Assembly (NCBI GenBank): GCA_028280845.1
Contig: JANQKZ010000032.1
Span: 69,390 to 133,389 of the forward strand
DNA: 64,000 nt
Direction of reading: 5' to 3'
DNA from: Opitutales bacterium
GTDB lineage: Bacteria; Verrucomicrobiota; Verrucomicrobiia; Opitutales; JABSRG01
The notes under the pieces were generated by a model that saw nothing but the letters and a program-made list of their open reading frames with translations, did no database searches and was not told the DNA's origin. Below are positions 43,978 through 52,903 of this stretch, piece after piece. Both the position numbers and the translations under genes were made by a program. How positions within the stretch are numbered: position 1 is the first letter of the stretch; every line of letters begins with the position of its first letter.

Positions 43978-44020
43978 GCTCTAGGCAGTATTGTGGGTAA
44001 TTAAAGACGCTGCCTAGAGC
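43978..44020. terminator. Bidirectional terminator-like 11-bp perfect inverted repeat
   Basis: GCTCTAGGCAG (43978-43988) pairs perfectly with CTGCCTAGAGC (44010-44020) across a 21-base loop, and GGGG/CCCC next to them can extend the stem. It lies between two convergent genes and includes the stop codon of the leftward one. It could stop both transcripts. Confidence 0.55.
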
Positions 44021-44892
44021 CCCGCCAAATACCGCATGCTTTCCTGGATACTGGCGATGGGGTTGGGCGAATGGTCTTGCTCCACATGACAATGCTCTAC
44101 ACCCGCTCCCTGAGCCGCTTCAATGATGGGCTCCATGGGAATGATGCCATTGCCGAGCTCCTTAAAAGCATCTGGGGAAATCGAGCCAAAGTGCGGTAAA
44201 TCCATTCCGGCCTTCAAGTCCTTCAGGTGAAGCTGAGACACCCGACCCTTCAACTGCTGGATCAGGTCTACCGGCTCCACCCCGGCTAACTTCACCCAGA
44301 AGACATCCACTTCAAACTGCATGTGGTCGGAGAACTCGTCCATGAACACATCGTAGCCGGATTTCCCCGCATCTATCTTTTCAAACTCAAAACTGTGGTT
44401 GTGGTAGGCCAGCTGAATCCCCGCCTTTTTCGATTGCTCAGCCGCCACATTACACCGCTCCGCAATGCGCTTGTAGTGGTCGAGCGTTTCCCGCTCATGA
44501 CCATGCAGGTAGGGAATCACCAGGTGAGAAATCCCATCATCCTTGGCCTGCTGCAGAATCTTATCAAAAGCACCGGCCCCAGCCTTGTCGGGATGGGTCA
44601 CCGCCTCCCAGGCAAAATGACTCGAATTTACCGCCAACCCGTGATCCAGCGACGCCTGGATCATAGCTTCGCTATTCGGGTAGCCGTAAGCCTCTACCTG
44701 CTTATAGCCAGCTTCGGCTACGGCCTGGATCGTCCCAACGGTATCGGCATTCAGCTCATTCCGTAAAGTATATAGCTGAATCCCGATATTTTTGCGGTAA
44801 GGATTATTCTTCGCCAGGGCAAAGGACTGAAATGTGGCGGAGCTGGCCAGGGTAGCTGCCAGGGAAGACTTGATAAAGGTGCGTCGTCTCAT
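44014..44892 (-). CDS. Sugar phosphate isomerase/epimerase-type TIM-barrel protein, Tat-exported
   Basis: The 292-aa protein starts MRRRTFIKSSLAATLASS, a twin-arginine (RRTFIK) signal with hydrophobic core, so it is exported folded, presumably with metal or cofactor. The TIM-barrel pattern follows: GIQLYTLRNEL, VEAYGYPNSE, HFAWEAVTHP, YHNHSFEFEK (metal His), FEVDVFWVKLAGVEP and HLKDLK, then HCHVEQDHS. Exported members of this family act on oxidised or C-linked sugars. It is divergent from a decayed AraC gene. Shared Tat signals with the Gfo/Idh/MocA and aldo/keto reductase genes nearby suggest a common periplasmic pathway. Confidence 0.88.
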   Translation of the reverse strand: MRRRTFIKSSLAATLASSATFQSFALAKNNPYRKNIGIQLYTLRNELNADTVGTIQAVAEAGYKQVEAYGYPNSEAMIQASLDHGLAVNSSHFAWEAVTHPDKAGAGAFDKILQQAKDDGISHLVIPYLHGHERETLDHYKRIAERCNVAAEQSKKAGIQLAYHNHSFEFEKIDAGKSGYDVFMDEFSDHMQFEVDVFWVKLAGVEPVDLIQQLKGRVSQLHLKDLKAGMDLPHFGSISPDAFKELGNGIIPMEPIIEAAQGAGVEHCHVEQDHSPNPIASIQESMRYLAGL

Positions 44893-45207
44893 CGTTTAAT
44901 TGGGTTAACTGGAACTGGGGTAAAGGGGATCGTCACCCTTTCGGGAAATTACTTTCATTAACTTGATGCACAAATATCTCAAATCAACCAACCAAAATCC
45001 AGCGGGCAAAACCTAAGAAGAAGGAAAGAAGTGGAAAAACGATTTCCCGAGCGCGTGAACATGATTTCCATCCAGCGGGAAGCAAACGACCTTCGGCTTG
45101 ACGGACACAGCGAGGCGAGGATCGAGAAGTCCCGGGTCAAGATGGAGGAAGTCGTAGCCAAAACGATCCCGGATTATCTAGACCAGACCTGCAGGTTTCC
45201 CAATCGG
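44893..45207. other. Intergenic stretch, no gene recognised
   Basis: About 315 bp separates the TIM-barrel start from the decayed AraC end. Both strands hold only short, low-quality frames. No tRNA, repeat or clear promoter box was recognised, but the promoter of the leftward TIM-barrel gene must lie here. Confidence 0.5.
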
Positions 45208-45474
45208 CTAGGAAATACTCCGGTATTGGCGAGGGGAGACGCCATAGTGGAAACGGAAGTAGCGGTTGAAGTTCGCCAGGTTATTAAACCCGCAGGCAAA
45301 GGCGATCTCAGCAACAGTCTGGTCGGATTCCAACAGCTCCCGGGCGGCCCGGCCCAACCGCAGCTCGATGATGAATTGGCTGAAGGGTTTGCCCATCTGC
45401 TGGCGGAAAAACCGACTGAAGGATTGCGGATGGAGCGCGGCGCACTGGGCGACCGATTCCAGGAATTCGCTTTT
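45208..45474 (-). pseudogene. AraC-family regulator, C-terminal HTH remnant
   Basis: From the stop at 45208 backwards, the frame reads a full AraC DNA-binding domain: SVAQCAALHPQSFSRFF, RLGRAARELLESDQTVAEIA, then FACGFNNLANFNRYF and GVSPRQYRS. In the same frame a TAG sits at 45475-45477, ten residues before SVAQ. The frame continues upstream of that TAG to an ATG at 45813 with no obvious cupin, so the gene appears disrupted. The HTH alone starting at 45396 (MGKPFSQF) lacks the first helix-turn-helix. It lies beside a sulfatase that it might once have regulated. Confidence 0.6.
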
Positions 45475-45811
45475 CTAGAGCCCAGTATGCGCTTCACGAA
45501 AGCCTTCCCCCTTAGACACAGGCTCTACTGCATGGACCAGCTTATCCTTTACCCAGGCTTCAGTGCGATCCCGACCCACAGGAGATTGAGGTGAAACAGG
45601 CAATGTATGAATCCGCCTCCCAGGTTGTGTCCTGATGGATGTATCCAAGCTGGATAAACCTCCCTCATGGAAACCTTGGCCTTGCTTCAGATCGATGCAG
45701 CAGTCTTTGATCCACCCATCCCTAAACCCTGTCAGAATCTCCTCAAAGCCAATAAAGTGGACACCTTCATTGCCAACCGGAAGCAGACGGTCTAAATGTA
45801 AAAGTTTTCTC

Positions 45812-47155
45812 ATGAAACCCAAAATCCCCTTACCCACTTGCGCCCTGCTCCTCTGCTTCTTGCAGCTCACCTTGTCCGCGACCCCTCCCAATGTCATTGT
45901 CCTGTTCGCCGACGACCTGGGCTACGGTGACTTGAGCTGCTACGGGCATCCCACGATCCGCACCCCCTACCTCGACCAGATGGCCGCCGAAGGCTTGCGT
46001 CTGACCTCTTTTTACAGCGGGGCCGATGTCTGCAGCCCGGCTCGAGCCGCGCTCCTCACCGGCCGCTACCCCATTCACGCAGGCATGCCCCATAACACGG
46101 GTCCCGGATCCGACCGCCACCTGCCCAAAAACCAGATCCTGATTCCGCAAATCCTCCAGGGCCAGGGTTACGTGAGCAAGGCCATCGGCAAGTGGCACCT
46201 GGGCCACCAGGATGCGTCACTCCTCCCCGTGGGTCGTGGCTTCGATCACTTTTTCGGGCTCCCCTACTCCAACGACATGATTCGTCCCTGGGTCAATACG
46301 GACGAGCCCATGTATATGTTCCGTGATGGAGAACCTCTGGAAAAAGTTGGCCATGAGCAGAGCCACCTGACCAAGGCTTACACGGAGGAAGCCCTTGCCT
46401 TCATCCGGAAACAGGTCAAATCCGAGACTCCCTTCTTCATCTACCTGGCATACTCCATGCCCCACCTCCCGGTACATGCTCCACCCGAGCGGCAGGGCAC
46501 CTCCACTGCCGGGCGCTATGGGGATGTCATCGAAACCATCGACTGGAGTGCGGGGCAAATCATGGACGAACTCCGCCAATTGGGGATTGAACACAATACC
46601 CTAGTTGTCTTCACGAGCGACAATGGGCCCTGGCATAACCTGCCCGACCGCATGTTGGCCGAGGGCAACGAACGCTGGCACTCCGGCACCGCCGGTCACC
46701 TGAGAGGAGCTAAAACCACTTCCTATGAAGGGGGCTCTCGCGTGCCCGGCATCTTCTGGTGGCCGGGAACCATCCCCTCCGGCCGGACATCCTCCGCCAT
46801 GGCTTCCACCATCGACCTTCTCCCCACCGCGGCTGCCCTCGCGGGGGCAACGCTACCCCAGAACCACGCTGTAGATGGCTATAATCTCCTTCCCTTCCTC
46901 ATGGGAAGAACCGACACCCCCCGCAAGGAATTCATCTATTCACGGGGAGCCTACTTCGAAGCCATCCGCCAAGGACCATGGAAGCTGCGCATCGGGGGCA
47001 GTAACCCGCAGATCGAGCTGTTCCACCTCGATCGGGACCCCTCCGAGATGTACAACGTCGCCAATCGCTACCCGGAACAGGTGCAACATCTGCAAGCCGC
47101 CCTCCAGGAAAGGGCAGCTCATTATCAGGCAGACCTGCGGGAGCTGAAACCATAA
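45812..47155 (+). CDS. Arylsulfatase A-type sulfatase
   Basis: The start at 45812 (MKPKIPLPTCALLLCFLQLTLSA) gives a signal peptide and 447 aa. The metal site is VLFADDLGYGDLSCYGHP, the formylglycine motif is CSPAR (in GADVCSPARAALLTGRYP) near residue 71, and GKWHLGHQD with FTSDNGPW complete the site. This branch (arylsulfatase A/N-acetylgalactosamine-6-sulfatase-like) differs from the four iduronate-2-sulfatase-like genes, implying a second sulfate position in the substrate. It precedes the Tat-exported Gfo/Idh/MocA gene by 10 bp, so they form an operon. Confidence 0.93.
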   Translation: MKPKIPLPTCALLLCFLQLTLSATPPNVIVLFADDLGYGDLSCYGHPTIRTPYLDQMAAEGLRLTSFYSGADVCSPARAALLTGRYPIHAGMPHNTGPGSDRHLPKNQILIPQILQGQGYVSKAIGKWHLGHQDASLLPVGRGFDHFFGLPYSNDMIRPWVNTDEPMYMFRDGEPLEKVGHEQSHLTKAYTEEALAFIRKQVKSETPFFIYLAYSMPHLPVHAPPERQGTSTAGRYGDVIETIDWSAGQIMDELRQLGIEHNTLVVFTSDNGPWHNLPDRMLAEGNERWHSGTAGHLRGAKTTSYEGGSRVPGIFWWPGTIPSGRTSSAMASTIDLLPTAAALAGATLPQNHAVDGYNLLPFLMGRTDTPRKEFIYSRGAYFEAIRQGPWKLRIGGSNPQIELFHLDRDPSEMYNVANRYPEQVQHLQAALQERAAHYQADLRELKP

Positions 47156-47164
47156 GGAACCGAA

Positions 47165-48616
47165 GTGAATCCCTTGAATCGAAGAGCCTTTCTCAAAACC
47201 TCCTTGGGCGCAGCCGCCATGACCCCGATTGCTTCCGCCTGGGCCAAACCAGCTGGCAGTCTGGAGACCGTCCGGATCGGCATCATCGGATGCGGATGGA
47301 AGGGCCTCAGCCATATCGAGACCTTCGATGCCCTGCCCCAATGCCGGGTGGTCGCCCTGTCCGATCCCGACGAAAGCCGCATGCAGGAGGGCCTGACCAA
47401 GCTGGAACCGGGCCGCCCCCCCGCCCGGACCTATCGCGACTTTAGAGAACTCCTCGAGCAACCGGATATCGATGCCGTGGTCATCGTCACCCCTAACCAC
47501 TGGCACGCCCTCATGGCGGTCCTCGCTTGCGAGGCCGGCAAACACGTCTTCCTCGAAAAACCCCTCACCCGGACCTGGAACGAAGCGAGCCTCATCCTCC
47601 AAGCCGCCCAACGCACCGGCCGCATGATCCAGGGCGGCGCCCAGGGTCGCTCCGATGTCGGATTCAACGCCGCCCTCGAATTCATCAAATCCCAAGAGTT
47701 CGGCCGGCCCCAATGGGCTCATGGGTTCTGGTATCGCACCCGCGAGCCGATCGGTAAAGTGACTGGCCCTCAATCGATTCCGGCAAATGTCGACTACAAC
47801 CTCTGGACCGGCCCCGCCCCGCTGAAGCCGCTCATGCGCGAACGCTTTCACTATGACTGGCACTGGCAGTGGGACTACGGCAACGGCGAGATGGGGAACC
47901 TCGGCACCCACCAGGCCGATGAAATTGTCTACGCGCTCGGCCTGGAAGAGCTGCCCACTCGCGCCATGAGCCTGGGTGGTCGCTTCCTCTGGAACGACGA
48001 TGGCCAGACCGCCAACATGCATCTCGCCCTGTTGGATTTTCAGGGGCTTCCTTTTCTCCTCGAGGTCAGAGACCTGCCCGACCGAACTGGAGTCAGCCAC
48101 CCCGCCAGCCAGTACGGCCGCCGCAGCGGAAATCGCATCCAATACGAAGGCGGCTACATCCTCGGCGGACGCGGCGGAGCCGATGTCTACGACGCCGAGG
48201 GCAACCGCATCCAGCGCTTCCCCGGAGATGCCGGCGGCAGCCACCAGGCCAATTTTATCGAAGCCATCCGGCAGGACCATCCTTCCATCCTCGCCTCCCC
48301 CATCGAAAACGCCATCCTCTCCACCCAACTCACCAACCTGGCCAACCTGTCCTACCTCGCAGGTCGCCTAGCCACCACTCCGGAGATAAAGTCGGCTACC
48401 GCTCCCATGGGCCAGGCTCAGCCATCCGTAGATGCGTTCCTCGACCATTTGGGCCGACTAGGGATCCACCCTGACCAGCAGCCCATCACCCTGGGACCCT
48501 GGGTTAAACCGAAAGGACTACACTCCCTACCGATGACCGGAGATTCCAGTCTGGATCTACTCCTTCAGGAAAGGAGCCAAGTCCGCGCCCGGGCGCCTTT
48601 CAATTTCCCCGCTTAG
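47165..48616 (+). CDS. Gfo/Idh/MocA family oxidoreductase, Tat-exported
   Basis: A GTG start at 47165 gives 483 aa. The N-terminus NRRAFLKTSLGAAAMTPIASAWA is a twin-arginine signal, so the enzyme is exported with its cofactor bound. The Rossmann fold follows (VRIGIIGCGWKGL), then VTPNHWHALMAVLA and FLEKPLTR (EKP motif). The WHWQWDYGNGEMGNLGTHQADEI segment is typical of the exported, planctomycete/verrucomicrobial branch. Such enzymes oxidise glycoside hydroxyls using bound NAD(P). It follows a sulfatase by 10 bp and overlaps the convergent aldo/keto reductase by 4 bp. It pairs logically with DUF1080 proteins that hydrolyse 3-keto-glycosides. Confidence 0.9.
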   Translation: MNPLNRRAFLKTSLGAAAMTPIASAWAKPAGSLETVRIGIIGCGWKGLSHIETFDALPQCRVVALSDPDESRMQEGLTKLEPGRPPARTYRDFRELLEQPDIDAVVIVTPNHWHALMAVLACEAGKHVFLEKPLTRTWNEASLILQAAQRTGRMIQGGAQGRSDVGFNAALEFIKSQEFGRPQWAHGFWYRTREPIGKVTGPQSIPANVDYNLWTGPAPLKPLMRERFHYDWHWQWDYGNGEMGNLGTHQADEIVYALGLEELPTRAMSLGGRFLWNDDGQTANMHLALLDFQGLPFLLEVRDLPDRTGVSHPASQYGRRSGNRIQYEGGYILGGRGGADVYDAEGNRIQRFPGDAGGSHQANFIEAIRQDHPSILASPIENAILSTQLTNLANLSYLAGRLATTPEIKSATAPMGQAQPSVDAFLDHLGRLGIHPDQQPITLGPWVKPKGLHSLPMTGDSSLDLLLQERSQVRARAPFNFPA

Positions 48617-49605
48617 GCCACCCCGCCGTCCACGTACCCGGGCTGCATCCAGGCCACGTTCTCATGGCGGAAGAAGGGCTCCATCTTGGTACTGAGTGCT
48701 TCCATCTTCGCCTCCGGCAGGGGTTTAAAGTTCCGGACGAGCTCGAGGTTCTTTCTCAGGACCTCCATGCTGCCCTGGCTGATATTCGCCGTCGCGAAAT
48801 GAGGCAGGGTCAGCGAGTAGTGAACCAGGTCGGCCGGATCCAGCTCCGGCACACTTTCCCGGGGCCGAATCACCTTCATGGCGATGACCCCCAGACCGTG
48901 TTGGGCCGCCACAGGCACGGCATGGCCTTCGAAGTCCTTCGGGGTGTTTTTCGATTGATGATTGAGGGCAATCATCATGGCCTCAAAATCGTAAAGCTCT
49001 GCCGCTCGCTTCATACCCTCGGGCGTCGTGTGCCCGGTAAAGCCAATATGTTTGATGACTCCCTGGTCCCGATAATCATGGAGGACGTTCAAAACCTTTC
49101 CCTTGTCCCCTAAGGTCTCGGCATCTTCCACCGACTCGATGCTGTGGACATGAAACAGGTCGATGGTATCGGTATTCAGTCGCTTCAGGCTTTGTTCAAT
49201 TTCAGCTTTGGCCGCGTCAGCATCTCGCTCTCCGGTTTTGGTCACCAGGAATACTTCCTTACGACGACTCGGCAGCAGCTTCCCGATCCGCGCTTCACTG
49301 GAAATCTGTTTATTCCCGTAACTCGCTGCCGTGTCCCAGAAATACACGCCGTGGTTTAAGGCATACTCCAGGATCTCCAGGGCCTCGTCGTCATCCTCAA
49401 TCGCCATCCACCGGCTACCCGTCCCGAAGGCCAACAGGGGGACGTCTACCCCAACCTTTCCCAGCCTGCGAGTAGGCAAGCCCTTTGGATCAAAGGAAGA
49501 GGAGGGCTTCATTCCGGCAGACCCCAGGTGGGGCAACGCAGCGGCACCCGCGGTCGCTACGGCTGAGGTTTTAATAAATTTCCGACGAGGCAGTTTCTTT
49601 TCCAT
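48613..49605 (-). CDS. Aldo/keto reductase, Tat-exported
   Basis: The 330-aa protein begins MEKKLPRRKFIKTSAVATAG, a twin-arginine (RRKFIK) signal. The AKR barrel follows: LLAFGTGSRW, FWDTAASYGN with the active-site Asp and Tyr, LVTKTGE (Lys), and IDLFHVHSI (His). It ends HENVAWMQPGYVDGGVA. It is convergent with the exported Gfo/Idh/MocA gene, sharing 4 bp of stop codons. A periplasmic carbonyl-sugar reductase role is likely, since cofactor can be carried by Tat export. Substrate not shown. Confidence 0.88.
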   Translation of the reverse strand: MEKKLPRRKFIKTSAVATAGAAALPHLGSAGMKPSSSFDPKGLPTRRLGKVGVDVPLLAFGTGSRWMAIEDDDEALEILEYALNHGVYFWDTAASYGNKQISSEARIGKLLPSRRKEVFLVTKTGERDADAAKAEIEQSLKRLNTDTIDLFHVHSIESVEDAETLGDKGKVLNVLHDYRDQGVIKHIGFTGHTTPEGMKRAAELYDFEAMMIALNHQSKNTPKDFEGHAVPVAAQHGLGVIAMKVIRPRESVPELDPADLVHYSLTLPHFATANISQGSMEVLRKNLELVRNFKPLPEAKMEALSTKMEPFFRHENVAWMQPGYVDGGVA

Positions 49606-49745
49606 AACGATGTGACTCCTAAGCTAACCATAAAATAACACTAAAGCTCATTAAAGGAATTTCCTTTAGGCTGCAATAGTGACGATCTGCGGTTGTTTGG
49701 TGTCTCTATTTTAGCGGGGTTTAGCATGAATAAGTGGTGCATCCA

Positions 49746-50372
49746 TCAGGGTTCGACCTTGAGCCCGTAAACCTCGATCCAATCGAGCCGCGAGCAGGCC
49801 GGGCTCCGCCCGCCCGCCATGAGGTCGGTAAATCCGACCGATTTTACACGGGAAAGATCCGGATCGTCCATCCATCGGGTCTCCCGGATGTCGTCCGCAT
49901 TCAATCGACGCCAACGGATATCCATGATGTTGAACTCCTTCTCCCGCCAATCCTGGCTCGGCCCATCCGAGGCGTCGCTCACCAGCCAGGTGCCATCTTC
50001 CAATTGCAGCACGATGCGCAACTGCCGGAAACCGGCCTGCTTGGAGCGCCAGCGAATCTTGGCGTGCCCGGTCAAGTCGATGAGGTAATCCCTTGGGGTC
50101 AAAGACACCATCCAGTTGCCCTCACAAAGGCCTGACCAGATATAAAAGGGATCATCAATCGGTTTCTCGTGATTGCTCTTCTTGATCACATTCCGACCCG
50201 GACCGTGCAACCCCAGAATCAGGTCAGGATGCACGACGTGCTCCTGCGTCACCGGTATGGCGGGCGGAAGCTCAGCCCAGTCTTCGCGAAAGAGGAGGTC
50301 GGGCCGATAAGGGGCGTCTTGACCAAAGGCCGACACCAAGGGAAAAAACAAAAGACAATAGAAACGATTCAT
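49746..50372 (-). CDS. Secreted beta-sandwich-like protein of unknown function
   Basis: The 208-aa protein has a signal peptide (MNRFYCLLFFPLVSAFGQ) and no family I can name. It opens RPDLLFREDWAELPPAIPVTQEHV and continues with strands such as WMVSLTPRDYLIDLTGHAKIRWRS, LRIVLQLEDGTWLVSD, REKEFNIMDIRWRRL and RLDWIEVYGLKVEP, a jelly-roll-like order. Similar proteins are often found next to sulfatases and may bind glycans. It starts 18 bp after the stop of the PhoD gene, so the two are cotranscribed, which points to a periplasmic role. Confidence 0.6.
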   Translation of the reverse strand: MNRFYCLLFFPLVSAFGQDAPYRPDLLFREDWAELPPAIPVTQEHVVHPDLILGLHGPGRNVIKKSNHEKPIDDPFYIWSGLCEGNWMVSLTPRDYLIDLTGHAKIRWRSKQAGFRQLRIVLQLEDGTWLVSDASDGPSQDWREKEFNIMDIRWRRLNADDIRETRWMDDPDLSRVKSVGFTDLMAGGRSPACSRLDWIEVYGLKVEP

Positions 50373-50390
50373 TCTAAAACTCCTTTGAAT

Positions 50391-51854
50391 TTAGGGATTC
50401 CCCAAAACCTCCCGGTGGCGGACCACTGGAACGGTCGACATCGGGAATTCCGGGTCTCGACCAAACCATTCCGCTCGAGCGATTCCATTTTCGATCGTGA
50501 TCCCGAGGAATCCTCCCTTCTCACTGAAAAAGGTATGGTATTCCGGCTGGAATCCTGGATCACCTCCGTAATTGTGCTCATCATTGATCGGACCACAGCC
50601 CATTTCCATGATTCCGGTTTTTGGATCGATGGAGCAATACTGCCAGTGCCGGTCGCCCGTGATGACAAAGGTGTTGGCTTGAGTAGCGATGAAATCCCGC
50701 AGCTCCTGCCCCTCATGCATGAAGCCATCATTGGAGTGATTATCGTTTTTTCGTGGTTTATCTGGCCCCACAATGGGCCCCGGAGTAATGATGAACTTAT
50801 ATTTGGCATCCGATTCTTCGATGGTCCGCTTCAGCCACGCCTTCTGGTCCGCACCCAGGATGGTTTTTTCCGGGCCATCGGGGTCCGTATTCGCGGAGCG
50901 AAAGTCGCGGTTCTCTGTCATCCATATTTGGACATCCCTCCCCCACCGAATGGTCCGATACGTTTTCTCCCCCATGGGCACCTGTTCACGAAAGATCGAC
51001 AGCCCCTCCTCCCAGGTCAAATCCCCGTAGGTCTGCCCCGGCCAGCAATCATTCACTAAGGTGTCATGATCATCCTTCATGAAGTAGGAGCTGACCTGCG
51101 TGTGAAAAGCCAGGTTATACCCATAAGCAAACATCAGATTCCACTTGGCCCGGGCTTCGGCCACATTCTTCGCCAGGGGCGCCTTGTCATAATAAACAAT
51201 GTCACCCGTATGGACAAAAAAGTGGGGGTCTAAGGCCAGCATCTGCTGGTAGGTCTGGTGCCCTTCTGCCCCCGCATCTACGCTCCGCACCGCCTGGCAG
51301 GTGGTGACGATGAACCGGATGGGCCCGGCATCCTCCTTGGCGGGAGCGGTCTTGAACTGGCCCGGTAAGGCTGTCGTGGGTTGGTAGCCCTCCCCCCTCC
51401 GGGCCCAGACCAGGTAGTGGTAGGTCTGACCAGGTTGGAGATTCTCCAAGGGCACCTGCGCGATGAAATCTCGATCGGGATCGACCGAGATCCAGGGGGT
51501 TCCAAAGATTTCCGGAAACCCCTCTCCCGCTGCCATATACTGAATAAAGACTTCCCCTTCGGCCCCAGGCAGAATATCGGTCGGCATGGGACCTACCTCG
51601 GGACGGGCAATCGGTGAACCCTCCGTCAATATAGGCATTCGACCAAAGTCAGCCGTGGGTTCCCTCGTCAATCGAACCCACAGAATCGCTGAGTTTTGAT
51701 CGACCTCGCCTATTTTGACCCCATTGCCCAGAAAGGGACCGTCCACAGCACCCAAGTTTCCAAAAGGTAATAAGACCATAGCAGCCATGCAGATCCGCCC
51801 CGGATCATATTTACTGACAACGGATCTTAAAAATCCAATCATAGTGGTTTTCAT
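50391..51854 (-). CDS. PhoD-family alkaline phosphatase/phosphodiesterase
   Basis: The 487-aa protein has an exported N-terminus (AAMVLLPFGNLGAVDGPF). The PhoD N-terminal strand unit (KIGEVDQNSAILWVRLT) leads into the metallophosphatase core: FFVHTGDIVYYD, KDDHDTLVND and VITGDRHWQY supply the metal ligands. It hydrolyses phosphate mono- or diesters outside the cytoplasm and probably serves phosphate recovery or a sugar-phosphate step. A truncated relative of its N-terminus is seen at 21403-21630. The unknown beta-sandwich gene lies just downstream. Confidence 0.9.
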   Translation of the reverse strand: MKTTMIGFLRSVVSKYDPGRICMAAMVLLPFGNLGAVDGPFLGNGVKIGEVDQNSAILWVRLTREPTADFGRMPILTEGSPIARPEVGPMPTDILPGAEGEVFIQYMAAGEGFPEIFGTPWISVDPDRDFIAQVPLENLQPGQTYHYLVWARRGEGYQPTTALPGQFKTAPAKEDAGPIRFIVTTCQAVRSVDAGAEGHQTYQQMLALDPHFFVHTGDIVYYDKAPLAKNVAEARAKWNLMFAYGYNLAFHTQVSSYFMKDDHDTLVNDCWPGQTYGDLTWEEGLSIFREQVPMGEKTYRTIRWGRDVQIWMTENRDFRSANTDPDGPEKTILGADQKAWLKRTIEESDAKYKFIITPGPIVGPDKPRKNDNHSNDGFMHEGQELRDFIATQANTFVITGDRHWQYCSIDPKTGIMEMGCGPINDEHNYGGDPGFQPEYHTFFSEKGGFLGITIENGIARAEWFGRDPEFPMSTVPVVRHREVLGNP

Positions 51855-51928
51855 AAGTTCACCCTAACCACTCTGTTGCCTCTTCACGAGCGAAAATCCA
51901 TTCCAACCGTTACACCCGCGCTATTCCT

Positions 51929-52813
51929 ATGTGTGTTGCCCCCGTTCGATTAAAGCCCCGATTTCTCCTTGGGTTTACCGCCTTTTGGGGGGCGCTGGCT
52001 CTGGCAGTCCACGCCAATTCGCCGGATAAGACACTTGCCTATAAACCGGTGGAGAATGGCTCCCTCTCTCTTCATATCTTTCACCCGAAAGACCATAAAT
52101 CCACAGACGGTCGACCCGCCATCGTCTTCTTCTTTGGAGGAGGCTGGAATACCGGGAGCCCTTCCCAGTTCTACCCACAGTGTGCCTATCTGGCCTCCCG
52201 GGGAATGGTGGCGATCTCTGCAGAATATCGGACAAAGTCCAGCCATGGGACTGACCCTCGGGCTTGTGTCGAAGACGGAAAATCGGCCATACGCTTTGTG
52301 CGTCGTCACGCCTCCGAGCTGGGCATTGACCCCAATCGAATCGCGGCCGGTGGAGGGTCCGCAGGAGCCCACGTCGCCATCGCCACGGCAACCCTCTCGC
52401 AATTCAACGCACAGGGAGAGGACACAGCAGTGTCCAGCATTCCCAATGCCCTCGTCCTCTTCAATCCCGTTTATGACAATGGACCCGGAGGATATGGACA
52501 TGAGCGCGTGAAAGACTACTGGACGTCATTCTCTCCCCTGCATAATCTATCTCCGGATACTCCACCGACCGTGGTGTTTCTTGGGACTGCTGATACCTTG
52601 GTGCCCGTGGAAACTGCGGAGGAATTTCAAAATCGCATGAAAGCATTGGGAGCACATAGCGAATTACACCTATATGAAGATAAACCCCATGGTTTCTTCA
52701 ATCCAGGCAGGGATCCGGAGTCGTTTTATCTGACCCTGACTGAGGCTGATCGCTTCCTTACGAAATTGGGGTATCTCGAGGGTGAGCCTACTCTGGCACT
52801 TCCAGGGGAATGA
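51929..52813 (+). CDS. Alpha/beta-hydrolase, secreted esterase (HSL/BD-FAE-like)
   Basis: The 294-aa protein has a hydrophobic N-terminal segment (FLLGFTAFWGALALAVHA) that looks like a signal peptide. The oxyanion-hole motif FFFGGGW sits near residue 70, the nucleophile elbow is AGGGSAGAH (Ser near 148), the Asp lies in VVFLGTADTLVP and the His in EDKPHGFFN. Such enzymes remove acetyl or other ester groups from polysaccharides, in keeping with the SGNH hydrolase at the left edge. It is divergent from the PhoD gene and is followed by a lyxose-isomerase-like gene. Confidence 0.88.
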   Translation: MCVAPVRLKPRFLLGFTAFWGALALAVHANSPDKTLAYKPVENGSLSLHIFHPKDHKSTDGRPAIVFFFGGGWNTGSPSQFYPQCAYLASRGMVAISAEYRTKSSHGTDPRACVEDGKSAIRFVRRHASELGIDPNRIAAGGGSAGAHVAIATATLSQFNAQGEDTAVSSIPNALVLFNPVYDNGPGGYGHERVKDYWTSFSPLHNLSPDTPPTVVFLGTADTLVPVETAEEFQNRMKALGAHSELHLYEDKPHGFFNPGRDPESFYLTLTEADRFLTKLGYLEGEPTLALPGE

Positions 52814-52903
52814 TCTCCCCGGTGGACGAACAGTGAGAAATCGTCGACTTATCTTCCTGCCACACTTCAACTTTGATCTTCAAATTCCGCATTTACTTAC
52901 CCC

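Noticed and set aside
45031-45594. 187-codon plus-strand frame opposite the decayed AraC gene
   Set aside because: No family motif, and the minus strand encodes a convincing HTH over the same bases.
46940-48328. 462-codon minus-strand frame opposite the sulfatase and Gfo/Idh/MocA genes
   Set aside because: It is a GC-driven antisense frame with Gly/Asp/Glu-rich composition and no family motif, and the plus genes have catalytic motifs throughout.
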